The position numbers were made by a program, and so were the translations under genes. From Chryseobacterium vaccae (lineage in GTDB: Bacteria > Bacteroidota > Bacteroidia > Flavobacteriales > Weeksellaceae), in NCBI RefSeq assembly GCF_009602705.1, contig NZ_VSWH01000001.1, positions 3,955,001-4,019,000 of the forward strand: DNA of 64,000 nt, written 5' to 3'. Below the pieces are notes generated by a model. The model did no database searches. It saw only the letters and a program-made list of their open reading frames with translations, and was not told where the DNA came from. Below are positions 50,914 through 58,882 of the stretch, in pieces (positions within the stretch are counted from its first letter, which is position 1; the number at the start of each line of letters is the position of its first letter).

Positions 50914-51695
50914 GATTGTTTCTTTAAAATAATGTTGAGCGAGGTACCGATGTTTTCTTGGCTTTCAAATTTGAATTCTGCTCCTATAATGGCTGCCCTG
51001 TTCTTCATATTGGTCAGTCCGATACCGTTGGATGTGGTCTTGGTACTGTCAAATCCAATACCGTCATCCCTGAGATTGAGTTCCCAAAGAATATTTTCAG
51101 AAGTATTCAGGTTGATGAAAATATTTTTGCAATTGGCATGTTTGATGCTGTTCTGGATAAATTCCTGTGTAATCCTCAGCAGTACATTTTTATGAACAAA
51201 CCCAAGATCCAGCTGTTCAAAATTGTGCTCAAATGTGATATGGCATCTTTGAAAAGCATTCGTATTATCTACCTCTTCCTGAATCAAAGTTACAATTTCC
51301 TTCTGGGTTATATTGTCATCAGTCAGGGTTTTTGAAAGGCTTCTGAGATCCTGAAGCGATTGGTTGATAATTTGTGAAACCTGATCGATTCTTTCACTTA
51401 CTTCAGGTACTTTGTTTTCATATAGGAGCTGCTGGGTGTATAGGCTTACCAAAGTCAGCTTCTGTCCGATATTATCATGAAGCTCACGGCCGATCTGCTG
51501 CATGGTAGCCTGCTGAATCTCCAGCTGTGTGGCCAGAAGTTCGCGTTTGTGAATTTCATTTTTTATTTCAATTTCATTGATATATTCTCTTTTGCGCTGT
51601 TTGTATTTTCGGATGTATATAATTACAGCTACAACAAACAGCACAAAAAAGATATTAAAGAGAATAATTGTTATGATGAGCTCTGTTTTCCCCAT
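50910..51695 (-). CDS. NarX-type (HisKA_3) sensor histidine kinase
   Basis: 261 residues with one membrane helix at the N-terminus (about 4-26, LIITIILFNIFFVLFVVAVII) and a short coiled region. The HisKA_3 H-box is QIGRELHDNIGQKLTLVSLYTQQ (His 74 region). The ATPase domain follows (LRDDGIGFDS, GIGLTNMKNRAAIIGA). It has almost no sensor domain, so sensing may be through the membrane segment or the neighbouring membrane protein, whose gene overlaps it by 25 bases. It is translationally coupled to both neighbours. Confidence 0.9.
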   Translation of the reverse strand: MGKTELIITIILFNIFFVLFVVAVIIYIRKYKQRKREYINEIEIKNEIHKRELLATQLEIQQATMQQIGRELHDNIGQKLTLVSLYTQQLLYENKVPEVSERIDQVSQIINQSLQDLRSLSKTLTDDNITQKEIVTLIQEEVDNTNAFQRCHITFEHNFEQLDLGFVHKNVLLRITQEFIQNSIKHANCKNIFINLNTSENILWELNLRDDGIGFDSTKTTSNGIGLTNMKNRAAIIGAEFKFESQENIGTSLNIILKKQS

Positions 51696-52321
51696 ATGAA
51701 TGAAATTGAAAATAAAAGATACATAATAATTCCGGTGATCAGAAAATAATTAAAATAGAGATTCCAGAGTTCTTTATACTCGCTGAGGAGGCTAAAGAAG
51801 GTCCAGAATGGTAATGTTCCGATATAGAATAATGTAACTCCCAGGTTAATGTAAAACATCTTGTTTCTGCTGAAATTTAAAATTTCCGAGGAATTGACCT
51901 GTTTATAATATTCCATAATTACGAGTACCATCAGAATGAGACATCCGAAGGTATAATTAAATGAGAAGATTATTTTTTTACTGGTAAAGAAAAACTCACT
52001 GGGTAAAAAAGAGAGTAAATACAGAAATGACAGGATGTAAAATAGCTTGGGCTTTCCAAAAGATTTTGAAGCATACAACCAATAGAAAAAAATGAATTCT
52101 GCAGGAATCACAAAGTAATTGAAAAACTTAGGTTTATCATATTCTATAAGATGATGTCCCCATTTTCCCATTGCCTCACATAGAAACATCAGAACAAGGT
52201 ACAGTGAGAAATACTTCCAGGTATAGTCTTTTTCACGTTTGTAGTAAAAAAGAGAAACTATGGCAGCAAATCCTTCTGTCCAGATTAAAGATTCCTGAAG
52301 TAATTTCTGAAAATCAGTCAT
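51671..52321 (-). CDS. Multi-spanning membrane protein of unknown function
   Basis: 216 residues with about 6-7 predicted membrane helices and short loops; examples are FSLYLVLMFLCEAMG, FVIPAEFIFFYWLYAS, FYILSFLYLLSFLP and FYINLGVTLFYIGTLPFW. No domain is recognised. It overlaps the HisKA_3 kinase gene by 25 bases on the same strand and is first of the three-gene set. It could be a sensor partner of the kinase, by position only. Confidence 0.72.
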   Translation of the reverse strand: MTDFQKLLQESLIWTEGFAAIVSLFYYKREKDYTWKYFSLYLVLMFLCEAMGKWGHHLIEYDKPKFFNYFVIPAEFIFFYWLYASKSFGKPKLFYILSFLYLLSFLPSEFFFTSKKIIFSFNYTFGCLILMVLVIMEYYKQVNSSEILNFSRNKMFYINLGVTLFYIGTLPFWTFFSLLSEYKELWNLYFNYFLITGIIMYLLFSISFIWGKQSSS

Positions 52322-52353
52322 ATAGGGTGTTACGTGAAATGGGTGAGCTCAAA

Positions 52354-52899
52354 TTAAAAACTTTGTACTTTAGGATCTGATGGAGGAGCCAGTGTTCCAT
52401 GATTTTCTGCGAACGTAATATCAGGGAATGTGCCGCCTTTTGATTTTGAAAACAAAGCCATTGATTTTCCTGAAATCTCATTTAACGGGTTAAAATCATA
52501 ATCCAGCATCTCACCATTTTCATCAGCTTTTTTCATCGTAGGAATCATAACAAGCGTATGTCTCTCTGCATATTCCTTTTCCACAGGATGGTCTGCCATG
52601 ATATCCCATTCTTCTGCTTTTGGATAGGCTGCATAGTAAAACCGGATTCCCATATCTTCATCTGAAACATCAGGATTACTACTTTTGATCTCATCCTCCA
52701 TGGCTGCTATGAAATTTTTCAGCTTGGGAAGATCAAACCAGATCGAGTTAGAATCGGTAATGCCTAATCCTTTGTTAACCAGATTCATCTGGTTGCTTCT
52801 ATAATTGTTAATAAGTGTCTGAACAAGATCTGAGGCGATCGTATTTGTTCCGTGGGCAGCTGCTAAAGCATCACCTTCTGGAGTAATTTTTGTCTTCAT
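52354..52899 (-). CDS. Unknown cytosolic protein
   Basis: 181 residues with no signal or membrane segment. The helical start MKTKITPEGDALAAAHGTN and the LINNYRSNQMNLVNKGLG region lead to an alpha/beta-like part with WFDLPKLKNFIAAMEDEIK and IRFYYAAYPK. A C-terminal tail of unusual composition contains PDITFAENHGTLAPPSD. I do not recognise a domain. It lies between the M43 gene 2 and the membrane-protein gene, 32 bases from the latter, so it may belong to that operon. Confidence 0.65.
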   Translation of the reverse strand: MKTKITPEGDALAAAHGTNTIASDLVQTLINNYRSNQMNLVNKGLGITDSNSIWFDLPKLKNFIAAMEDEIKSSNPDVSDEDMGIRFYYAAYPKAEEWDIMADHPVEKEYAERHTLVMIPTMKKADENGEMLDYDFNPLNEISGKSMALFSKSKGGTFPDITFAENHGTLAPPSDPKVQSF

Positions 52900-53025
52900 A
52901 ACGTAGTTTTATAGTAAAATGTTAGTTGTTAATGCAAATTTCGTGAAATTTTATGTTAAAACGTATGTGTTTTTTCCCCTTAATTCTCCGTGTTTTTACG
53001 GATTGTATAAAACTTGAAAAAAAAA

Positions 53026-53053
53026 TAAGTCTCCAAAATGATCTGGAGACTTA
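53026..53053 (-). terminator. Terminator after M43 gene 2
   Basis: TAAGTCTCCA (53026-53035) pairs perfectly with TGGAGACTTA (53044-53053). On the minus strand the T-rich sequence that follows completes the signal. Confidence 0.85.
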
Positions 53054-53076
53054 ATATAAAAAATGTGATATTGTGC

Positions 53077-54078
53077 TTATAATATTCTCAACCCGGCCCT
53101 TGGTCCGTTAGCAGAAATAGAAGCCTGCATTCTGTCGTTTTGTTTTTTGGTAAACATAAACAGTGTTGTTTCATCAGAATAATCCATATAGTTCATGAAC
53201 ATTGTTGAACGCGATACACCACCGCATGTTTCCATTTTAGGATAAGAAGGAACGCCTCTGTGGTTAGTGATCTGCTGTGGCGTATCATCTACGAAATCGT
53301 TTCCGCAGTTGGCATCACCCCAGATGTGTCTAAGGTTTAGGTAATGACCTACTTCGTGCACTGTTACTCTTCCTTTATTATGGGTAGCTACTGGTCCGCC
53401 TTCACCTACGTATTCGTCCATCATAACCACTCCGTCATTCCAGAGACCTGCAGATTCAGGGAAGGTAGCATATCCAAGTACGTAGCCGGTTTGGTATGGC
53501 ATATAATTAACCACCCAAATATTCAGATATTTCGTAGGGTCTGTAGCGTTGATTCCACCTGTAGAGGATCTTTTCATATTATCATTAGGAGCCCAGTTGG
53601 AAGTAGTTGTTGATTTTCTGTTAATCTGAGCCAGTCTGAATTTGATCTTCGTATCTCCGGCATTCACAGGCTGGAATGCAGAAGGAATGTTGGAAACATT
53701 AGCATGAGTTGACGCAAAAGCTTTGTTCAGTACATCAATCTGTGAGTTGATTCTCGCATCAGACACATTATTCGTTGAATTGGTGTACAGAACATTGAAG
53801 ATCACCGGGATTTCAACACTGCCATCCGGAAGAACTTTGCCCATCTTTTTCTGTTCAATAAATTCAGCGGTGTTGTTCTCTATCTGCATCATACGTTGTG
53901 CTGCATCGGGATTTTCTGAAAGGAGCTTCTGTCTTACTACATCCGAGCCGCATATGGCGCCGTCTTTAGCAAGTGCTGTGGATTGATCCTGAATTGGATT
54001 TTCGGCGGTAGGATTTTCTATTTCATTGTTACATGAAACAAAAAGAGTAATTAATACTCCTAATACTGTTTTTTTCAT
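53077..54078 (-). CDS. M43 (pappalysin-like) zinc metalloprotease, lipoprotein 2
   Basis: 333 residues with a lipobox FVSC (Cys 16). Catalytic motif H241-E-V-G-H245-x5-H251 (HEVGHYLNLRH), and the Met-turn FMNYMDY. The N-terminal half (PVIFNVLYTN, SDARINSQIDVLNKAF) is clearly parallel to the gene at 49014. A surface-anchored protease by family and lipobox. The two copies flank the NarL-type two-component set, pointing to a local duplication with inserted genes. It has its own terminator, and an exact -7 box lies upstream. Confidence 0.92.
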   Translation of the reverse strand: MKKTVLGVLITLFVSCNNEIENPTAENPIQDQSTALAKDGAICGSDVVRQKLLSENPDAAQRMMQIENNTAEFIEQKKMGKVLPDGSVEIPVIFNVLYTNSTNNVSDARINSQIDVLNKAFASTHANVSNIPSAFQPVNAGDTKIKFRLAQINRKSTTTSNWAPNDNMKRSSTGGINATDPTKYLNIWVVNYMPYQTGYVLGYATFPESAGLWNDGVVMMDEYVGEGGPVATHNKGRVTVHEVGHYLNLRHIWGDANCGNDFVDDTPQQITNHRGVPSYPKMETCGGVSRSTMFMNYMDYSDETTLFMFTKKQNDRMQASISANGPRAGLRIL

Positions 54079-54108
54079 AAAATTTATATTTTGTGGTTTG
54101 GTTTATCA

Positions 54109-54116
54109 CAAATGTA
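54109..54116 (-). promoter_or_regulatory. -7 box for M43 gene 2
   Basis: On the minus strand TACATTTG, an exact TAnnTTTG match, 30 bases before the start codon. The same 8 bases form the -7 box of tssD. No TTTG is present 19 bases upstream. Confidence 0.4.
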
Positions 54117-54314
54117 TGAAAAATATATATTGATTATGTATTATTTAGCATTTTAACATTTTTTACATTAAAGTATGTATTTTTTGTAATTTAAATTATC
54201 CTTTTTTATTTAATTTTTATTGAAAATTTTTCATCTTATATTTTAAAAAATAATATGAGGCACATGAGAGTAAAATTTACCGTGAAAAAAATAATTTCAT
54301 CAAAAAGACAAAAA

Positions 54315-54338
54315 AACCGGAAAAATAATTCTCCGGTT
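54315..54338 (-). terminator. Terminator of the Cys-rich peptide transcript
   Basis: AACCGGA (54315-54321) pairs with TCCGGTT (54332-54338). On the minus strand seven T residues follow. The peptide transcript would therefore include the whole of repeat copy D in its 3' end. Confidence 0.65.
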
Positions 54339-54360
54339 GGTGTTTTTATTAAATAACCTT

Positions 54361-54535
54361 AGTTCGGGTTAAGGAGTTAAAAGGTAAAAGGTTGGAAGAT
54401 GGAAGAAGGAGGCTGGAAGTTACTTTTAGTTATACGTATTGAAAACTACCAGAAAATCAAATTAAATAAAAACAGATCAATATTTGTTCTTAATGGCTTT
54501 GAAAACTTCCCTCTTCCATCATCCAGCTTCAAACC
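54361..54535 (-). repeat. Dispersed intergenic repeat, full copy D
   Basis: The same element as at 5963-6124, on the opposite strand. It carries both ends: the GGTTTGAAGCTGG end (complement, near 54535) and the CTTCCATCTTCCAACC end with tail CTCCTTAACCCGAA (near 54361). The inner CATTAAGAA and ATAACTAAAAGTAACTTCC blocks also match, the latter with one change. The two ends can pair over about 30 bases at roughly 75% (hand estimate). Confidence 0.75.
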
Positions 54536-54569
54536 TGCATCCATCAAATATTCTTATCCCGAACTGAAG

Positions 54570-54722
54570 TTAAATACATGGATATCTTTTCGGGTCTCTG
54601 CAGATATTTCCGGTGGAGCAGCAAAGGCCTCGCGGGCAGTTCATATTGATATCACATTCTGTAATTACCGCGGCTGCACCGCCGCTGATTTTCTTTAATT
54701 CATTTCTTTTTAACTTTTTCAT
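54570..54722 (-). CDS. Short Cys-rich double-glycine leader peptide (bacteriocin-like)
   Basis: A 50-residue frame, ATG at 54722. The leader MKKLKRNELKKISGG is the form used by Bacteroidota bacteriocin-like peptides and ends in Gly-Gly (residues 14-15). The 35-residue core holds six Cys (AAAVITECDINMNC, then PRGLCC, GNIC and PC), like a disulfide-knotted mini-protein, with C-C in the middle. Removal at GG by a C39-type protease-exporter would be expected, but none is in the window. A terminator follows at 54315. No promoter match was found. It could be an antimicrobial or signal peptide; the leader call is firm, the role open. Confidence 0.72.
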   Translation of the reverse strand: MKKLKRNELKKISGGAAAVITECDINMNCPRGLCCSTGNICRDPKRYPCI

Positions 54723-54807
54723 AATGATTTTGTTTGAGTTGATAATTTGTGGTATTGTAAATATAACGATATTTCACTTTGTTTTGATAAATGATGGTTA
54801 AAAAAAT

Positions 54808-54835
54808 AAGTGCTGCAGATTGGGCTGCAGCACTT
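54808..54835 (-). terminator. Terminator after clpB
   Basis: AAGTGCTGCAG (54808-54818) pairs perfectly with CTGCAGCACTT (54825-54835). On the minus strand a run of T follows. Confidence 0.88.
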
Positions 54836-54869
54836 ACTTACAAAAATAATATATATGAAAAAAAACTAC

Positions 54870-57464
54870 TTATTGTTCTGACGGTCTGAAAACAAGACCG
54901 GTTTCGTCAAAATAATCTAAAGTGATACGGTCTCCGTCATTCACGGTTCCGGCAAGAATTTCTCGGGATAATTTATTAAGAACTTCCTGCTGGATCACTC
55001 TTTTTAAAGGTCTCGCTCCGAAAGCGGGATCATAGCCCTTGTTCATCAGATAATCTACGGCATCCTGAGTAGCAGTCATGATGATGTTACGTTTTGCAAG
55101 CATATCATTAAATCCTCTCAACTGATACTGAACAATTTTTCCGATTTCTTTTTTTCTGAGAGGCTGGAACAATACTACCTCATCAATTCTGTTCAGGAAT
55201 TCCGGACGCAGAGTCTGTTTCAGAAGGTCAAAAACTTCGTCTTTGGTTTTATCCACAATCTCATCCTGGTTTTCATCCGTAATATTTTCAAAATTCTCCT
55301 GGATCAGATGTGAACCTAAATTCGAAGTCATGATGATAATAGAATTTTTAAAATTCACCACACGTCCCTTGTTATCCGTTAAACGTCCGTCATCTAAGAC
55401 CTGAAGAAGCGTGTTGAATACATCCGGATGAGCTTTTTCAATTTCATCCAGAAGAACTACAGAATAAGGTCTTCTTCTTACCGCTTCAGTAAGCTGTCCG
55501 CCTTCATCATATCCTACATATCCCGGAGGCGCTCCCACTAATCTTGAAACACTGTGACGTTCCTGATATTCACTCATGTCAATTCTCGTCATGTTGTTCT
55601 CATCATCAAATAAGAATTCTGCTAAAGCTTTTGCCAATTCAGTTTTACCAACTCCGGTTGTACCCAGGAACAGGAATGATCCAATTGGTTTTTTCTCATC
55701 ACTCAGCCCGGCTCTGTTTCTTCGGATAGCATCTGCTACAGCCTGAATAGCCTCATCCTGGCCAACAACCCTGTGGTGAAGCTCTGTTTCAAGATTCAGT
55801 AACTTTTCCCTTTCTGATTGTAATAGTTTTGTTACAGGAACACCGGTCCATTTTGCAATCACCTCAGAAATATTTTCAGAAGTAACTTCTTCCTTGATAA
55901 GCTCATTCTGATGGTTCTGCATTTCTAGCTCCATCTTACTGAGTTCTTCTTCTTTTTCGCGGAGTTTTCCATACTGGATCTCTGCTACTTTTGCATAATC
56001 TCCGGCTCTGGATGCTCTTTCTGCCTCCAGTTTCAGAGATTCAATATCTTTTTTGATCTGGGTAAGATCTTCACTTTTCTGTTTTTCTTTCAGCCATTTG
56101 GCATTGATCTCGTTTCTCTCCTCGGAGATTTTGGCAATATCCTCCTTCAAATGATCAATTTTCGTCTGGTTGCCTTCTCTGGAAATAGCCGCTAATTCAA
56201 TTTCAAGCTGCATCAGTTTTCTGTCCAGTACATCCAGATCTTCCGGTTTTGAATTGATTTCCATTCTCAGTTTTGCAGAAGCCTCGTCAATAAGGTCAAT
56301 TGCTTTGTCCGGTAGAAAACGGTCTGAAATATACCGTTGAGACATTTCTACTGCTGCAATAATCGCTTCATCTTTGATTCTTACCTTATGGTGAGCTTCA
56401 TATTTATCTTTGATTCCACGAAGAATGGAAATAGCGGATTCAGTATCCGGTTCCTCCACCATTACTTTCTGGAAACGTCTTTCCAAAGCTTTATCCTTTT
56501 CAAAATATTTTTGATATTCGTTTAAGGTAGTCGCTCCGATAGCTCTCAGTTCGCCTCTTGCCAAAGCTGGTTTAAGGATATTGGCAGCATCCATAGCTCC
56601 TTCTCCACCTCCTGCTCCTACAAGGGTGTGGATCTCATCGATGAAAAGAATAATCTGTCCATCAGACTTGATGACTTCATTCACAACGGATTTTAAACGC
56701 TCTTCGAATTCACCTTTATATTTGGCGCCAGCGATCAGAGCTCCCATATCCAGTGAGAACAATGTTTTGTCCATCAGGTTTTCCGGTACGTCCCCGCTGA
56801 TGATACGGTGTGCAATTCCTTCAGCAATAGCGGTTTTACCTACACCGGGTTCCCCGATAAGGATAGGGTTGTTCTTTGTTCTTCTGGAAAGGATCTGAAG
56901 CACTCTTCTGATCTCTTCATCACGTCCGATTACCGGATCCAGCTTCCCTTCAGCAGCTAACTCGTTGAAGTTTTTTGCATATTTATTTAAGGATTGATAG
57001 GTTTCTTCTGAGCTGGCAGAAGTAGCTTTGCTTCCTTTTCTTAATTCTTTGATGGCGCCTTCCAAAAGATTTTTGGTTACGCCCATATCTTTAAGCATCT
57101 TGGAGACCTCCGAAGTTGTTTCTAAAAGGGATAGCCATAAATGCTCAATCGTTACATATTCGTCACCCATTTTTTTAGCGATGTTGGGGGCATCTAATAA
57201 TACTTTGTTAGCAGATTGTGATAAGTAGATATTTCCTCCCTGTACTTTAGGAAGTTTTTCTAAACTTTCACGGTTGCGTTCTCTTACCAGATTGGCATCT
57301 GCTTCAGATTTTTTTAATAAGAAAGGCGATATATTTTCATCCACCTGGAAGATTCCTTCCAGAATGTGTTGTGGTTCGATACTCTGGTTGCCAAACTCCA
57401 TTGCAGTCTGCTGTGCTGTCTGGATGGCTTCCTGTGATTTTACAGTATATTGGTTTAAGTTCAT
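54870..57464 (-). CDS. clpB: ClpB disaggregase
   Basis: 864 residues, full-length ATP-dependent chaperone that, with DnaK, pulls apart aggregates in the cytoplasm. Two Clp N repeats (about 1-145), AAA domain 1 with Walker A GEPGVGKT (204-211), a long coiled M domain (about 395-520: [26 protein letters not shown]), and AAA domain 2 with GTTGVGKTE. The C-terminal [15 protein letters not shown] section reads [19 protein letters not shown]. Its promoter region faces the divergent ABC operon; a repeated GACAAAATTTCCG box is there. Heat-shock control is expected, but I see no clear CIRCE site. Confidence 0.96.
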   Translation of the reverse strand: MNLNQYTVKSQEAIQTAQQTAMEFGNQSIEPQHILEGIFQVDENISPFLLKKSEADANLVRERNRESLEKLPKVQGGNIYLSQSANKVLLDAPNIAKKMGDEYVTIEHLWLSLLETTSEVSKMLKDMGVTKNLLEGAIKELRKGSKATSASSEETYQSLNKYAKNFNELAAEGKLDPVIGRDEEIRRVLQILSRRTKNNPILIGEPGVGKTAIAEGIAHRIISGDVPENLMDKTLFSLDMGALIAGAKYKGEFEERLKSVVNEVIKSDGQIILFIDEIHTLVGAGGGEGAMDAANILKPALARGELRAIGATTLNEYQKYFEKDKALERRFQKVMVEEPDTESAISILRGIKDKYEAHHKVRIKDEAIIAAVEMSQRYISDRFLPDKAIDLIDEASAKLRMEINSKPEDLDVLDRKLMQLEIELAAISREGNQTKIDHLKEDIAKISEERNEINAKWLKEKQKSEDLTQIKKDIESLKLEAERASRAGDYAKVAEIQYGKLREKEEELSKMELEMQNHQNELIKEEVTSENISEVIAKWTGVPVTKLLQSEREKLLNLETELHHRVVGQDEAIQAVADAIRRNRAGLSDEKKPIGSFLFLGTTGVGKTELAKALAEFLFDDENNMTRIDMSEYQERHSVSRLVGAPPGYVGYDEGGQLTEAVRRRPYSVVLLDEIEKAHPDVFNTLLQVLDDGRLTDNKGRVVNFKNSIIIMTSNLGSHLIQENFENITDENQDEIVDKTKDEVFDLLKQTLRPEFLNRIDEVVLFQPLRKKEIGKIVQYQLRGFNDMLAKRNIIMTATQDAVDYLMNKGYDPAFGARPLKRVIQQEVLNKLSREILAGTVNDGDRITLDYFDETGLVFRPSEQ

Positions 57465-57626
57465 ATTTTTATGTTTTTTGTAATGATATATTCAGGTTTA
57501 ATTTTTTTAAAAACATCAAGAAACTAAATTTTAAGGCTTAGTTTCTTAATGCCATCAGTTATTTAATCATTTAATCGATTACCTTACCGCAAAAACTGTT
57601 CAATTATTAAATTTATAAAAAATATG

Positions 57627-57682
57627 GACAAAATTTCCGGATTTGTTATTTTTAACGTAAAATTAACTTGACAAAATTTCCG
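57627..57682. promoter_or_regulatory. Repeated GACAAAATTTCCG box between clpB and the ABC operon
   Basis: GACAAAATTTCCG at 57627-57639 and 57670-57682 (43-base period). The first copy is part of an imperfect palindrome ACAAA...TTTGT. The pair lies in the shared 279-base divergent region and is the only repeated element there. A binding site for the TetR protein at 60325 is one option, not shown. Confidence 0.45.
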
Positions 57683-57743
57683 ATTTTAATTTTATTCGGG
57701 GGAAACAAAATATTTAATACCTTTTAGGACGAAATAAAAACCG

Positions 57744-58877
57744 ATGAAAACTTTTCATAAACAGAAAGAGGAAACTGCAGAGCAGATCAGTTCCGGGAAT
57801 TATCATCAGGCGTTGAAACGGATTATAGATTTTACGCTGGATACAGAGCACGTTAATTTTTACAGAAAAACCAACTTATTCCTGAAATGGTTTGACAGCC
57901 ACCAGCATTCGGAAGAGGTGCCGGGAAAACTGACAGCCTTACTTTCTGAAGTTACAGATCAGCTTCAGAACAAAGAACCTGTGGACCGCCATATTCTCAC
58001 TAAAATGATTGGTTGGGAGAAAAAACATTCTAAATCCTTTACATTAGGTCCTATGAACCTTGAGCTCAGAACCGGAGAAATAGCAGGTTTAGTAGGAGAG
58101 AATGGAAACGGAAAGACAACACTTCTCCGATCTCTGTGTGGAGAACTGAAAGCAGATAAAGGAGAACTTTATTATCTGTTTCCTTATACGGATGCCTATG
58201 ATCTTCGTTCCAAACTTATTTATATTCCGCAGCGTACTCCTTCATGGAAAGGAAGTCTTATTCAGAACCTTTTGTTTACAGCGGTATCATACGGATATTC
58301 TCCTGATGAAGCAGTTGAAATTACAGAACTGATCATTGCAAGGCTCGGATTAAGAGAATTTAAAGAATATGCCTGGAAAAATCTTAGTTCAGGATATAAG
58401 ATGAGATTTGAATTAGCCAGAATGCTTTTAAGAAAACCTAAAATTCTGCTCATTGATGAACCGCTTGCCAATCTGGATATTATTGCGCAGCAAACCGTTT
58501 TGGAAGATCTCAGACAGATTGCGGATTCACCGTTTCGTCCCTTGGCAGTAGTTCTCAGCTCACAGCAACTGTACGAAGTTGAGAAAAATTCCGGTCAGAT
58601 TATTTTTCTGAAAAAAGGAAGACAGCAGAATCTGAATGCACACGAAACCGGATCTCTTATTGTAGAATTCGAAACGAATGAAGGAATTACAGAACTTAAG
58701 TGTAAGCTCTCTATATTGCCACTGCATTCTCTTGAGCAGAACGGAAGTACATTTATAGCCACTTTTAACGGAGATTTGAAGAGGGAAGATTTTATGAAAT
58801 TTTCTTTGGACCAGGAAATTAATCTGGTTTATTTCCGTGATATTTCAAAATCAAGCCGGGTTTTCTTTTTAAAATAG
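57744..58877 (+). CDS. ABC transporter ATP-binding protein with N-terminal extension
   Basis: 377 residues. The ATPase core has Walker A GENGNGKTT (118-126), Q-loop near PQRTPSW, signature LSSGYKMR (213-220), Walker B ILLIDEP (233-239) and a switch region SSQQLYE. About 95 residues lie before the ABC domain and are helical, unlike usual ABC proteins; about 90 residues follow it. The extension may bind the partner. The next gene, 5 bases on, codes for its membrane partner, so this is a two-component exporter or export-like machine with unknown cargo. Confidence 0.87.
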   Translation: MKTFHKQKEETAEQISSGNYHQALKRIIDFTLDTEHVNFYRKTNLFLKWFDSHQHSEEVPGKLTALLSEVTDQLQNKEPVDRHILTKMIGWEKKHSKSFTLGPMNLELRTGEIAGLVGENGNGKTTLLRSLCGELKADKGELYYLFPYTDAYDLRSKLIYIPQRTPSWKGSLIQNLLFTAVSYGYSPDEAVEITELIIARLGLREFKEYAWKNLSSGYKMRFELARMLLRKPKILLIDEPLANLDIIAQQTVLEDLRQIADSPFRPLAVVLSSQQLYEVEKNSGQIIFLKKGRQQNLNAHETGSLIVEFETNEGITELKCKLSILPLHSLEQNGSTFIATFNGDLKREDFMKFSLDQEINLVYFRDISKSSRVFFLK

Positions 58878-58882
58878 ATCTT

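Larger units (their letters stand above)
54079..54569. other. Gene-poor stretch between M43 gene 2 and the Cys-rich peptide
   Basis: 491 bases. It holds the -7 box for the M43 gene (54109), AT-rich sequence with no open frame, a terminator (54315-54338) and repeat copy D (54361-54535). A 99-residue open frame on the plus strand (54399-54698) crosses the repeat and is rejected. Confidence 0.6.

Noticed and set aside
54399..54698. 99-residue plus-strand frame
   Set aside because: It crosses repeat copy D and the antisense of the Cys-rich peptide. Its composition is odd, and no signal for a start is seen.
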